Of a DNA stretch of 64,000 bases, positions 42,690 to 51,577 are shown piece by piece; position 1 is the stretch's first letter; each line of letters begins with the position of its first letter. The translations under genes and the position numbers were made by a program. The notes under the pieces were generated by a model. It had not been told where the DNA came from. It worked only from the letters and a program-made list of their open reading frames with translations, and made no database searches. The stretch spans positions 144,092 to 208,091 of the forward strand of contig LADP01000042.1 of the NCBI GenBank assembly GCA_000961575.1, given 5' to 3'. The stretch is from Peptococcaceae bacterium BRH_c8a (GTDB lineage Bacteria; Bacillota; Desulfotomaculia; Desulfotomaculales; Desulfallaceae).

Positions 42690-42763
42690 CCATATGGGCC
42701 TGTAACCAATCACTCGAAAGGGGGGTTGGATACCGGGCTCGGAAGGCCACGGTGTCCTAAAAA
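42690..42763 (+). promoter_or_regulatory. Hairpin leader, copy 3 (diverged)
   Basis: Ribosome site AAAGGGGGG (42717-42725), stem GGATACCG...CGGTGTCC (42728-42757) with inner GGC/GCC pairing, then TAAAAA and ATG 42764. Linear distance from ribosome site to ATG is about 38 bases, about 8 when the stem is folded. The upstream arm is weak here. Confidence 0.7.
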
Positions 42764-43021
42764 ATGGGAAAGAGAAGAAGGTTAACGCTTGAGAAAAAGT
42801 GCAATTTAGTGAGGGAATTTGCTGAGAAGCTGATCAATGAATTTGAAGAGAAGGGAAAATCTGAGAAAGATGTGTTATGTTCAATGGCTCAATGGGCTAA
42901 GGAAATGAAATTCCGGGAATACTGGTTTGCCATTGATACGAAACTACAAAGGCGATATGAATGTGCCAGTTGGTTCTGGATGGTGCGTAGACTGAGAAAC
43001 TACCCGGATTATTGGAAATAG
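42764..43021 (+). CDS. Small hypothetical protein
   Basis: 85 residues, basic N-terminus (MGKRRRLTLEKK), mostly helical, with Trp-rich C-terminal half (CASWFWMVRRLRNYPDYW). No family recognised. Its start is set by the leader stem. Confidence 0.55.
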   Translation: MGKRRRLTLEKKCNLVREFAEKLINEFEEKGKSEKDVLCSMAQWAKEMKFREYWFAIDTKLQRRYECASWFWMVRRLRNYPDYWK

Positions 43022-43075
43022 CTGATCGGTATTATAAGAGCTGCAACATAATAAAGTGGCATAAATAAACCGGGC

Positions 43076-43142
43076 ACGCGCCCGTAATCCAATCATCTTT
43101 AAGGAGGTGAATGGATACGGGCGGCAGCCCGTATCCGTGAAC
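43076..43142 (+). promoter_or_regulatory. Hairpin leader, copy 4
   Basis: Upstream arm GCCCGTAATCC (43080), ribosome site AAGGAGGTG (43101-43109), stem GGATACGGGC-GGCA-GCCCGTATCC (43113-43136), then GTGAAC and ATG 43143 of radC. Confidence 0.82.
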
Positions 43143-43841
43143 ATGTTATGGAGTGAGGAATATTTAAAACAGTATACAGTACAGGACCAATTCAAAGGAC
43201 AAAGGACACTGGCCTCGGTGGCCAAGGAAGAGGTCATGTGTTATGGAGTTGGGACGTCGGAATTAACGGGCGTACTCGTTTCAATTCTGGGTGAAGTGCC
43301 CGATGAAACCTTGAATTATTTGATGAAACAAGGAATTCGAGCAATTTCGGAAATGACGCTCGAAGAATTAATGAATTTGTCGGGTATTGGAAAGGAAAAA
43401 GGGCTACGCTTGGCTGCTGCTTTTGAGCTGGCCCGGCGCTTGGCGCGGATCATGCCGGAGGATAAACCAGTAATTAGATCCCCGGAAAATGCCGTAGCCT
43501 TAGTAATGGAAGAGATGCGCCACCTGGACCGGGAGCATTTCTGGGCACTTTTGCTTAACGCCAAAAATCAGGTGCTGGCCCGTGAAGTGATTTCCATCGG
43601 GACGCTGAACTTTTCAGCTATTCATCCCCGGGAACTGTTCAAGGCGGCCATCAGGCGCAGCGCAGCAGGGGTAATCATGGTGCACAACCATCCCAGCGGA
43701 GATCCCACGCCTAGCCGGCAGGATATTGAGGCCACCACGCGTCTGGTGGATGCGGGGAATATTGTAGGAATCGACGTGCTGGATCACCTGGTGATCGGTG
43801 ACAATAAATTTACGAGCTTCAAGGCCAAAGGATTGATTTGA
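43143..43841 (+). CDS. radC: RadC-family JAB/MPN protein
   Basis: 232 residues. N-terminal helix-hairpin-helix (TLEELMNLSGIGKEKGLRLAAAFELARR) and a C-terminal MPN+/JAMM domain with HNHPSGDPTPSRQD near residue 180 and an upstream Glu in LAREVISIGTL. RadC proteins are common on plasmids, ICEs and next to antirestriction genes; biochemical role uncertain, possibly a metalloprotease or nuclease. ATG 43143 after the hairpin leader is used, not the frame from 43107 that covers the stem. Overlaps the next reading frame. Confidence 0.92.
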   Translation: MLWSEEYLKQYTVQDQFKGQRTLASVAKEEVMCYGVGTSELTGVLVSILGEVPDETLNYLMKQGIRAISEMTLEELMNLSGIGKEKGLRLAAAFELARRLARIMPEDKPVIRSPENAVALVMEEMRHLDREHFWALLLNAKNQVLAREVISIGTLNFSAIHPRELFKAAIRRSAAGVIMVHNHPSGDPTPSRQDIEATTRLVDAGNIVGIDVLDHLVIGDNKFTSFKAKGLI

Positions 43842-43855
43842 GGAGGTTTATATTC

Positions 43856-44044
43856 ATGAATATAACTTCAGAAGAGTTTAGGGAATATGTGGTTAGAGCA
43901 TTAGGCAGAGATTTAACGGAAAACGAAAAGAGTTTTGTAGAACACATTGGTGGTCAACTGGCTGAGTGGGAACAAAGAAATATCATAGGGGCTATTTTTA
44001 AGGAAATAGCTGAAAAGTGGGAAATACACAAAAGAGTATGTTAA
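43856..44044 (+). CDS. Small hypothetical protein
   Basis: 62 residues, helical and acidic, with YVVRALGRDLTENEKSFVEHIGGQLAEWEQRNI. AGGAGG precedes ATG. No family recognised. It is the last gene before the second structured non-coding stretch. Confidence 0.55.
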   Translation: MNITSEEFREYVVRALGRDLTENEKSFVEHIGGQLAEWEQRNIIGAIFKEIAEKWEIHKRVC

Positions 44045-44049
44045 ACAGT

Positions 44050-44660
44050 TGAATTACCTCATTTATGGCCTGGCATAAGCCGGGCCCCCCCATTGGGGGC
44101 ATGTGTCCTTAGCTTAGTTCTAGTCAACAGAGTTGCTATTGTAAAGGTTTTAGTTATTCCCCTGGTGGATACCAGGTTATCGGAAATTGGTTCGGTAGAA
44201 CCCATGCAGTGGAAACTGCAAAACAGCCTCATCTTCATTTCCCAATGAAGATACATTTTCCCCACTTTAAAAGGTGGCGGATCTTTAACGATGATGACCA
44301 GGATTAGGGGCGGCCTGCGAGTGCGGCTACGGAGCCCGGTCGTGAGCGCAAAAGCGCATGGGCATGCAGGGGCTGTTATACATTCGGAGCTGCGGGCGGC
44401 GAATGTATGGACAAAGCCGGTGGCACATCGGTAGATGTGGCAACGGTACTGATACGAAAAACCTTCCCGGCAAGGGAAGGTGATGAGTGGGGGCGGCGGT
44501 ACGGCCGTAGGGTCGTTTATTTAGGACGGTAGTCATAAATAAACGACCAGAGGTCGTATGGTGTTGACCCTAGCTTTGCTATTGACTTGACGCGGCAGCG
44601 GCAAGGCGATGGCAAAGTTTGAGGGCCGGAGGCCTCGGCCAGGCTTCGGCGGCAGTCGGT
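44050..44660 (+). ncRNA. Candidate large structured RNA 2
   Basis: About 600 bases without a credible gene but packed with perfect small hairpins: GGCCTGGC-ATAA-GCCGGGCC (44067), CCTGGT-GGAT-ACCAGG (44161), GGTTC-GGTA-GAACC (44189), TGCAGT-GGAA-ACTGCA (44205), ATCTTCATT-TCCC-AATGAAGAT (44231), GCGC-AAAA-GCGC (44346), TACATTC...GAATGTA (44379), CACATC-GGTA-GATGTG (44424), ACCTTCCC-GGCAA-GGGAAGGT (44461), 13-bp GGTCGTTTATTTA/TAAATAAACGACC (44511/44536) and GGCCG/CGGCC (44624). Several loops are 4 nt and start with GG. This fits a folded RNA rather than random DNA. Identity unknown; a group II intron or RNase P is not suggested by any motif. It ends just before the recombinase gene. Confidence 0.6.
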
Positions 44661-44691
44661 GCCTGTTTGCCGACCGGAGGGAGGTATTGAT

Positions 44692-45780
44692 TTGGCCAAG
44701 GTTAAAACTATCTTCCGACAGGTAGACCAGCTTTTTGCTATGAGCCGTAGGTTTGGCGAATCAAAAGAAAAGATTAAAAATCAGGGAAAGATGGCGGGGG
44801 CTATATCGGGAGGTAAGACTTATGTTGACTACCGGGCTGCCTGCATGAGGTGGGCAGAGGATCTGGCTAAAAAACGAGGTAGTAGTAAATTTCAGATTTG
44901 TAGCGTAAAACCGGAGGAGATTAAGAATTTTTTAGAACGGGTTGCTATGACACATCGGCCGGAAACGGTACATCAATACTGTGCGGCGTTACAAAAGCTG
45001 GAAAATATGACCATTGAAAGGTTTGGTAAGGTGAGGTGGAAAATAGATGAATTTGAGAAGCCCAGGAGAAAACGGGATGATGTGACTGCCCAACGCGGCC
45101 CTGCTTATACTACCCGTGAAGCAGACAAGTTAACCAGGGAAATTGCCCGGGTGGACAAACGTTCCGCGGATGCTTTGAACTTCATTCGTGCCACCGGCTG
45201 CAGAGCCGAAACAGTATTTGGACGTCTAGTTAAAACCGGGGGTAAAGTTGTTGTTAATGGAATGGTGGTCAAGGGGACAAAAGTGTCCAGGGATTTTAAA
45301 AAAGCCGTCACGACTGAAAGAATTAATCTGGCAAAGGATACCGTTACCCTCTGTGAGAAAGGCGGGAAATGGCGGACGGTTAAGTATGATAGGCGGTACC
45401 AGGGTCTTATGGAGAGATTGGTTAAAGAGAGCCCAAGGGGGCCGATCTTTGCTGGGTTAAATCAGAGCACATTATATGGCCGGATAAAAAACACGTCTCG
45501 TAAAGCGAGGTTTGTAGGGCGTGGGTTGCATGGGATGCGTAAAACTTTCGCTGTTCAGCGCCATAAGGAATATATCCAAAGGATTAATGATCTGGTTAAT
45601 AAGAAAGATTGGCAAACCCTGGCAAGAGAGTTTTCGGTTCCCACTCAAAAAGCCCGTGCCATATATAAAAACCCTCATGAAAAAACAGTTGATAACTTGG
45701 CCCGTTTAAAACTATCATATGACTTAGGGCATAACAGAATTGAAGTTACTTACCGGTATGTGCCGAAAGGAGTTAACTAG
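44692..45780 (+). CDS. Tyrosine recombinase/integrase
   Basis: 362 residues. Catalytic residues can be seen in order: Arg in RATGCRAETVFG (about 168), HxxR in GLHGMRKTFAVQ (about 280), His in DLGHNRIEV (about 345) and the nucleophile Tyr in TYRYVPKG (about 355). The N-terminal part holds a core-binding-like helical domain. TTG 44692 is preferred after GGAGGGAGG. The whole protein is intact, so it may integrate or resolve this element. It is immediately downstream of structured RNA 2 and upstream of transposon debris. Confidence 0.85.
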   Translation: MAKVKTIFRQVDQLFAMSRRFGESKEKIKNQGKMAGAISGGKTYVDYRAACMRWAEDLAKKRGSSKFQICSVKPEEIKNFLERVAMTHRPETVHQYCAALQKLENMTIERFGKVRWKIDEFEKPRRKRDDVTAQRGPAYTTREADKLTREIARVDKRSADALNFIRATGCRAETVFGRLVKTGGKVVVNGMVVKGTKVSRDFKKAVTTERINLAKDTVTLCEKGGKWRTVKYDRRYQGLMERLVKESPRGPIFAGLNQSTLYGRIKNTSRKARFVGRGLHGMRKTFAVQRHKEYIQRINDLVNKKDWQTLAREFSVPTQKARAIYKNPHEKTVDNLARLKLSYDLGHNRIEVTYRYVPKGVN

Positions 45781-45782
45781 TT

Positions 45783-46019
45783 TACTACCGGCTGCAAGGT
45801 GCCAAAGGTCATGGCTGGCATAAGTACATTAACCTTCCTGCCCGAGAAGTGATCAATGACATCCAAGAAATAAACCAGCATTGTTCGATCAGTGTGGTTT
45901 ACCGGATGATTCATTTACGGGGTGAAGAGACCAGTGGGATTCCACATTGTCTCCAGATAGCAAGAGGGTTTCAATGTTTTTTTTGTGGCATTTTTAAAGC
46001 CTTTTCTACGAGAATGTAG
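45783..46019 (+). pseudogene. Open frame without a start, possible gene remnant
   Basis: A 79-codon frame reading YYRLQGAKGHGWHKYINLPA... with EVINDIQEINQHCSISVVYRM following. It has no ATG/GTG/TTG near the AAGGAG site at its head; the first usable codon is GTG 45849. The composition looks coding. It may be the remains of a small element gene cut by the group II intron fragment. Confidence 0.35.
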
Positions 46020-46027
46020 AAAATTTT

Positions 46028-46435
46028 GTGTAGTGCGGCCGGGCAAGGTCGCTAGTTCTAGTGGGTGAAAGCCCCGCCAGAGTGATGCCTAACCAGCAAC
46101 TCTGTAGCTAGTCCTTGGAATCTTCCAGGCAACTGGGGGCTTTAAGCGTAGGACGGCAAAATAGCGGGCCGAAAGCGAAAGCTGAAGTGATGAGCCTCGT
46201 AATCCTCGTAATATCAGTTGAGTATGGCCGATGTGGTTACACGCACAGAAGGTAATACCAGTATAGGCGTTATGGTGAGTCTTTACTGACACTTCGGGGT
46301 CTAAGAGCTCGGCACTTTAACATTGAGAATTAGCGGTAACCCGGGAGATCTTGTCTTTTCCTGGCAACGGGTATGCCCTACAAGCGACAATCAAGAATGA
46401 GAGGCAGGAAGCCGGATGACTCGGTTTAACCCCCT
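46028..46435 (+). mobile_element. Group II intron 5' fragment (domains I to start of IV)
   Basis: Starts near GTGCGG (46033) and shows the typical bacterial group II layout: GGGTGAAAGCCCCGCC, CTAACCAGCAACTCTG, then ACGGCAAAATAGCGGG, TTTACTGACACTTCGGGG, GAGCTCGGCAC and TAACCCGGGAGATCTTGTC. No reverse transcriptase frame and no domain V hairpin follow, so it is truncated and cannot splice. Identification rests on recalled sequence pattern. Confidence 0.7.
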
Positions 46436-46522
46436 ATTATTATAGCCTATATCCCAAAATCACCTGATTACATAGAATTTCAATACATTGCTATGTGATT
46501 ATACTTTCCATGGAGGAACGGT

Positions 46523-46647
46523 GGCCTTGACAGCCCTAAGGGCTGCGGTGCCGCTAAATTACCGACCGCGGTTCCGAAAACATGCGACATAATCATCCCG
46601 TCGGAGATATATTGTGCCACAGCCCCTTTTAACGGGCTGTCAAGGCT
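46523..46647. repeat. Small element bounded by inverted repeats
   Basis: GGCCTTGACAGCCC (46523-46536) and GGGCTGTCAAGGCT (46634-46647) are inverted, 13 of 14 matching, around 97 bases with no gene. This could be a MITE or a remnant of an IS. Confidence 0.55.
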
Positions 46648-46739
46648 ACCCTACGGCGCCTAAAGCCTAACCCTGGGCTTGGCCTCAGGAACTCACAAAA
46701 AACATGCAAATTTAAACCTTCACTATAAATGGTTTTACC

Positions 46740-47045
46740 TACCAGTTGTTAATTGATCGATAAACTCCAAGGGTGATAAGTCATATAAGCTACCATGTAA
46801 ACGGCGTTTGTTGTAAAAATCAATGTAAGCGGTAACAATTCTGGTATGCATCCTTATAGCTGGCTAACTCATGTCGGCTCAAGCAAATCCCTTTCCAAAA
46901 TAGTATGAAACGATTTATTGATAATAAGGCCGTATTGGCGTTGTAAGCAGCGGGTTAATTTGCGGTACCCATACAAACTTTCTTCGCCGGCAATTAATTC
47001 CATAAGCCATTCTTTAATCTGCTCGTCACTATTGGCTTATTGGTT
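46740..47045 (-). pseudogene. IS3-family transposase (orfB) remnant
   Basis: On the minus strand, 47045-46870 reads IKEWLMELIAGEESLYGYRK followed by LTRCLQRQYGLIIN, and 46845-46743 reads TAYIDFYNKRRLHGSLYDLS followed by PLEFID, which are the N-terminal and the C-terminal integrase-core parts of IS3-family OrfB. The middle with most catalytic residues is deleted and the frame is broken. Confidence 0.82.
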
Positions 47046-47059
47046 GCGTAAGCGAATAC

Positions 47060-47467
47060 CCGGGGAATTTAGCAATAACCAAAGACAATATGGTTAGTGT
47101 ATAGTTTGAGTACGCGGGGCTAGTTAATAAGGCAAACCCTAAACTTGCTCACCCATTAACAAATTTCGATAAAAATACAGCATCCCCCCACTCCAATTCA
47201 CTCTTATGCTATATTATTGTAATAACTATACAACTTCCATCCGCATTAGTACCTTTTCAGCCTGGCCATATCAACCAATCAAGGCATTTTGCCCTATTGA
47301 TTTTGACTTTTACCCAAATCCATGTTACCTTCCTGCCAACTAGTATCCCATACCAACAAACCAAACCTTTCTACTTTTTCCGCAAAAATATAAAGGATTT
47401 TGTTAATATGTGTGGTAAATTATAGAAAAGAAGCAAAACTGTTCTCATAAATAGGAGAGGATATTTT
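47060..47467. other. Gene-free AT-rich stretch
   Basis: Nothing recognisable. Composition becomes clearly more AT-rich here than in the element to the left. A possible ribosome site AGGAGAGG lies at the right end, before the DUF262 stub. Confidence 0.4.
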
Positions 47468-47584
47468 GTGGAAGCTAATAAAATTAAATTATTAGAATTC
47501 ATTGGGTCAAGCAAGAGAATTGTGTATCAGAGGAATTATGACTGGAAATATATTGAGATCAATTTAAGTGCAATGCAATTCTAA
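47468..47584 (+). pseudogene. DUF262 (GmrSD-like) N-terminal stub
   Basis: 38 codons from GTG, AGGAGAGG upstream: KIKLLEFIGSSKRIVYQRNY followed by DWKYIEI, then a stop. The L-x-F-I-G-x-x-K...YQRNYDW pattern is the start of DUF262 proteins (GmrS/BrxU-type nucleases). The remaining several hundred residues are missing, so it is a remnant of a defence gene. Confidence 0.65.
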
Positions 47585-47703
47585 ATTATCGCAAATTGAT
47601 TATTGAAATTATGATTTACAAAATGAAATTTTTTAAACTACGTGCATAGAAATTGCATAAAAAATAACTTTTATAGGCTATATAAAACAAACCAAAATTA
47701 TTT

Positions 47704-49374
47704 AGGGCTTGCTGAACCGATCCTTTTTTCAATTAGAACACCATAATGGCGTTCCCAAAAAAGCCCGATTACTCTTAAATAAGTGCTGCAGAAAATAGAA
47801 CAAAAGAACACGGAGCCTGTGCTCCAAGTTTATTACCAAGAACTGGAGACAAATCACGCTTTCGGCAGTCTCTTTTAGGCGCGTCATAATACGCGCCATG
47901 CCATAGCGACGCTTGGCTTCGCCAAATTTGCCCTCAACTGCATTACGTTCGCTGGCATCTTGCCGTTCCAGGCGTTTTTGTTCTTTCTGTATCTCTTTGT
48001 CAGCCGGCGGTCTACCTAGCCTCGGCCCACTGAGCCGGATGCCATGTTGTTCGCAGTACCGTAGATTCGCAGCATTTCGGTAGATTTTATCGGCCTGGAC
48101 GGCTTCAGGATAGTGTCCGTACCTTTTGCGGTAGCATTCCACCAATTCGATTAAGGTTTTACCTTCATTGAAGGGTCCCAACTCAACTTTTCCACATAGG
48201 CGTAGCCGTCTACAATACTGATGGCCACTTTTGCACCGAACTCTGTATTGGCCGTGGCTTTACCCCGGACAATGGGACGTACATGCGGCTGGCTGATGCT
48301 GACAATGCGATCATTTATCTTGTGGGTGCGGTGGGTATGCATATGCAGCTGCTGTTCATAGAGTGCACGTATGATTTGTAGTGTTTCCTGGTGCTTCTGG
48401 CTCAGGTCGTGCCCATCACCGGCCATAGCAAGCAGACGATCTACGGCACCAAGATTGCGCCTCACATAGCGCAGCTGCTTGCCAACAGCTTTACGGATAG
48501 TTTTCTTACCGGGTTTCTTGTTCCGAACAATGCTGAGATAATCCCTACGGGCAATTTGTCGATAAGTGCGCGGTCTTTTGCCCGGTTTACCAAAAGTCTT
48601 GTGCATGATGTCGATAATGTCATCCAACTTCGCCCTGGCTTCGTTAAGCAATGATAGGTCAGTGGGGTAGCGTATTTCTGCCGGGGCGCAGGTAGCGTCC
48701 AAGATAAGTTTGCCTTTGTTTGCCGGGTATATTTTAAAGGGAGACAGTTCTCTTCTTGGTTAGTGGGTTCATCCGCTACTGTTCTATTGCCACCTGAAGG
48801 CGGTTTGGGCTTACTGTCGTCGTCATCCTTATCCCGCTTCTCTTCAGCTCCCTTGGCGGCACGGTAGATTTCTTCATTGATTTCTTTTATATTTCTGCGC
48901 TAAACCGCTTACGAAAATGCACCATAAGAGAAGGGTAAAAAGGAGGTTTGTCCTGTCCTGGTATTCCTGGATGCCTATGAAATACTGTAAGTAGGGGTTT
49001 TCTCTGATCTGCTCAACTGTTTCGTGGTCGGTGCAATTTAATTTTTTTGGGATGAGTATCGCGCCAAGGGCCATCCGTACGCGTTTGGCTATCTGTCCAC
49101 AATTTTTAGGGAAAAGTTTAGCATAACGACCTTCAATGGTAGCCCAGGGAATGATTTTAGATAATTTTACTCAGCGATTGTTGGCATTAAGTTTGCCTTC
49201 AAAAGGGAGTATGAATTCTTCGAGATATATTTCCTTTTCCAATTTACGGAACATATTTTGCCTCCAGGTGCAAGGTTTTTGCATTAGTTGCTGTGTTTTC
49301 CATGCATCTTATTTCGACAAATATTCTCCGAAATCCTTGATTTTATTGGTTTTTTGTTCCGTTCAGCAAGCCCT
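47704..49374 (-). mobile_element. Complete but dead IS5-type insertion sequence
   Basis: Ends are perfect 14-bp terminal inverted repeats, AGGGCTTGCTGAAC (47704-47717) and GTTCAGCAAGCCCT (49361-49374). Both ends are flanked by ATTT (47700-47703 and 49375-49378), a 4-bp target duplication. The single transposase gene inside is broken. Confidence 0.9.
47729..49254 (-). pseudogene. IS5-family DDE transposase, multiply disrupted
   Basis: Minus-strand pieces join as one transposase: start MFRKLEKEIYLEEFILPFEG (ATG 49254), a TGA at NNR-stop-VKLSKII, then MALGAILIPKKLN and ENPYLQYFIGIQEYQ (49074-48880), a frameshifted gap (48880-48710), DATCAPAEIRYPTDLSLLNEA (48702), and after another shift near 48160 the DDE segment VQADKIYRNAANLRYC and ERNAVEGKFGEAKRRYGM. 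At least one stop and two frameshifts; not functional. Confidence 0.88.
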
Positions 49375-49471
49375 ATTTAAATTGATCTTCTGCATAAAAT
49401 ATGGATTTAACCGATGAATAGCTAATTAAGGACTACTAATTAGTTAAAATTAATTCGTGGAGGAGTTTATC

Positions 49472-51577
49472 TTGCTAAACCAATATGATATTGATTATAT
49501 AATCAAATGCTTAAAAGATGGTCAGAGCATACCTGGTGAATACAAATATTCTTTATTTCCTACTATACAAATAGAATATGAACTTACTTATGCAGGGAAA
49601 ATGCGTAAAGAAGATATACTATCAGATACCGATGAGATATCTAACGTGCCTTTACAAATTGAAAAAACTTATAATGGAGATGAACATCCTTCATCAAATG
49701 ATGATTGGAAGAACCTTTTGGTATTTGGAGATAATCTTCAAGTATTAAAAACAATATATTATGACAAAGATCCGATTATCGCCAAAAAAATCAAAAACAA
49801 AATAAAACTTGTGTATATAGATCCCCCATTTGGAACTGGCGATAAATATGACGGTAATAAAGGTCAAAGTGCATACAGCGCTAAGCGAAAAGGTGCGGAT
49901 CTTGTAGAGTTTCTCCGGCGGAGACTAATACTATTGCGAGAAGTAATGGCTGATGACGGAGTAATCTTTGTTCGTATGGACTATCATTTTGGTCATTATA
50001 TTAAAATTATTATGGATGAAGTTTTCGGCAAAAATAATTTAAAAAACGAAATTGTTATCAATAGGGTTAAACGGTCTCTCCGAAACCTTACAAGATTTAA
50101 TGTTAGTACAGAGTCAGTTTTTTTCTATTCAAAATCGTCTGATTACTATTTCAATAATCCCGAAACGCCTCGGAAATGCAATTTCTGCGGTAAAGAAAAA
50201 GAACCAATTTGGGATGATTTGACCTCACCTGGATTAAGAAATCCTCCTGAACGAGTTATTTTCGGGAAAACATATTTGCCGAGACGAGGAAGACATTTTA
50301 CATATACCCAAGAAAAGATTAACGCTTTTGAAAGACAAGGAAGGTTGCGTTTAAATCCTGATATTCCCTATTATGATTTAGAGGGTAAAAAAATTGAAGC
50401 TCGCCCGGAGTATTTACAAACAGACTCTATTCCCATTGACAATAACTGGACAGACATAAAGGGCTATGCGTTTGCAAATAAATATCCAACAGAAAATTCT
50501 GAAGAATTGCTAAAACGAGTCATTGAAAGCTGTACACAAGAAGGCGATCTAATAATGGACTGTTTTGCTGGATCGGGGACAACTTTAGCTGTAGCTGAGA
50601 AATTAAACCGCAGATGGATCGGTTGTGACATTGGAAAATTATCAATGTACACCATACAAAAAAGGTTGCTGGAAATATCAAGAAGTAAGGATATGGCTAA
50701 TCCTAAGAAAGAGTATAAACATAATACAAAAGCATTTTCTGTGGTAACCGCAGGTTTGTATGATTTAGGAAAGGTCTTTTCATTAACGGAAGATAAATAT
50801 AAGCATTTTGTAAAAAATTTATTTGATATTGAGGATATAGACAAAGACAACATTAACGGTGTACCAATTGATGGAGAGAAAAGGGGCTACTTCGTCAAAA
50901 TTTATCCGTATTGGGATGAAAAGATGCGTAATGCTGATGTTGATTCAGAATATTTACATGATCTTCATAGATACATAGGAGATAGAATTAAAAGCCGTTT
51001 TTATATTGTAGCACCTGCCAATAATGTTGCTTTCGTAAATAGTTATTATGAAATAGATAGTATAAGGTATTATTTTTTAAAGATACCTTATCAAGTAATC
51101 AAAGAATTACATAATCAAGACTTTAAAAAAATCAAACAGCCTCAGAGCCAAGGACAAATTAATGATTTAGACGAGGCAGTAGGGTTTCATTTTATTAGGG
51201 AACCAGAGGTTGAAACAGCATTGACCAATATTGATGGAAATTACTATATAACTCTGAAAAAATTTATGTCCGACTATAATATGGATGAGAAGGGAAAAGA
51301 AATAAATAACTTTGAGAGTTTGTCCATGGTGCTTATCGACAGCGATTATAGTAGAGATTTTATCATGAAGGATTATTATTTTACTAAAGATTTAATATCC
51401 AAAAGTAAAAAAAGCTCAACTCTACATAAAAATATTTCTGATGATGTTAGAAAAGAACTTAAAAATGCCAACATTATAAATATACCCATAAAAAATCCGG
51501 GTAAGAAGGTTTTAGCAATATATATTGACATATATGGTAATGAATTTAAAGAAGAGTTTTCTGTGGGGGTGCAGTAG
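49472..51577 (+). CDS. mod: Type III restriction-modification methyltransferase (Mod)
   Basis: About 701 residues. Adenine-methyltransferase motif IV is LVYIDPPFGTGDKYDG (DPPF, about residue 117) and motif I, FAGSGTTLAVAE, follows at about 367, the beta-class order of type III Mod. A CNFCGKEKEP zinc-like knuckle lies between them. The product methylates DNA and supplies specificity to Res. TTG 49472 follows GTGGAGGAG by 6 bases. Strongly AT-rich codons. The res gene starts immediately after its stop. Confidence 0.93.
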   Translation: MLNQYDIDYIIKCLKDGQSIPGEYKYSLFPTIQIEYELTYAGKMRKEDILSDTDEISNVPLQIEKTYNGDEHPSSNDDWKNLLVFGDNLQVLKTIYYDKDPIIAKKIKNKIKLVYIDPPFGTGDKYDGNKGQSAYSAKRKGADLVEFLRRRLILLREVMADDGVIFVRMDYHFGHYIKIIMDEVFGKNNLKNEIVINRVKRSLRNLTRFNVSTESVFFYSKSSDYYFNNPETPRKCNFCGKEKEPIWDDLTSPGLRNPPERVIFGKTYLPRRGRHFTYTQEKINAFERQGRLRLNPDIPYYDLEGKKIEARPEYLQTDSIPIDNNWTDIKGYAFANKYPTENSEELLKRVIESCTQEGDLIMDCFAGSGTTLAVAEKLNRRWIGCDIGKLSMYTIQKRLLEISRSKDMANPKKEYKHNTKAFSVVTAGLYDLGKVFSLTEDKYKHFVKNLFDIEDIDKDNINGVPIDGEKRGYFVKIYPYWDEKMRNADVDSEYLHDLHRYIGDRIKSRFYIVAPANNVAFVNSYYEIDSIRYYFLKIPYQVIKELHNQDFKKIKQPQSQGQINDLDEAVGFHFIREPEVETALTNIDGNYYITLKKFMSDYNMDEKGKEINNFESLSMVLIDSDYSRDFIMKDYYFTKDLISKSKKSSTLHKNISDDVRKELKNANIINIPIKNPGKKVLAIYIDIYGNEFKEEFSVGVQ

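Noticed and set aside
40017..43145. GGATACGGGC copies as transposon (MITE) insertions
   Set aside because: Each copy is fixed between a ribosome site and a start codon with constant spacing and no target duplication; regulatory function is simpler.
44327..44699. Minus-strand frames in the second structured stretch
   Set aside because: They are rich in Pro/His/Arg from GC-rich hairpins and lack starts with ribosome sites.
49136..49417. Plus-strand frame of 93 codons at the end of the IS
   Set aside because: Antisense to the transposase N-terminus (MFRKLEKEIYLEEF on the minus strand) and running across the IS end.
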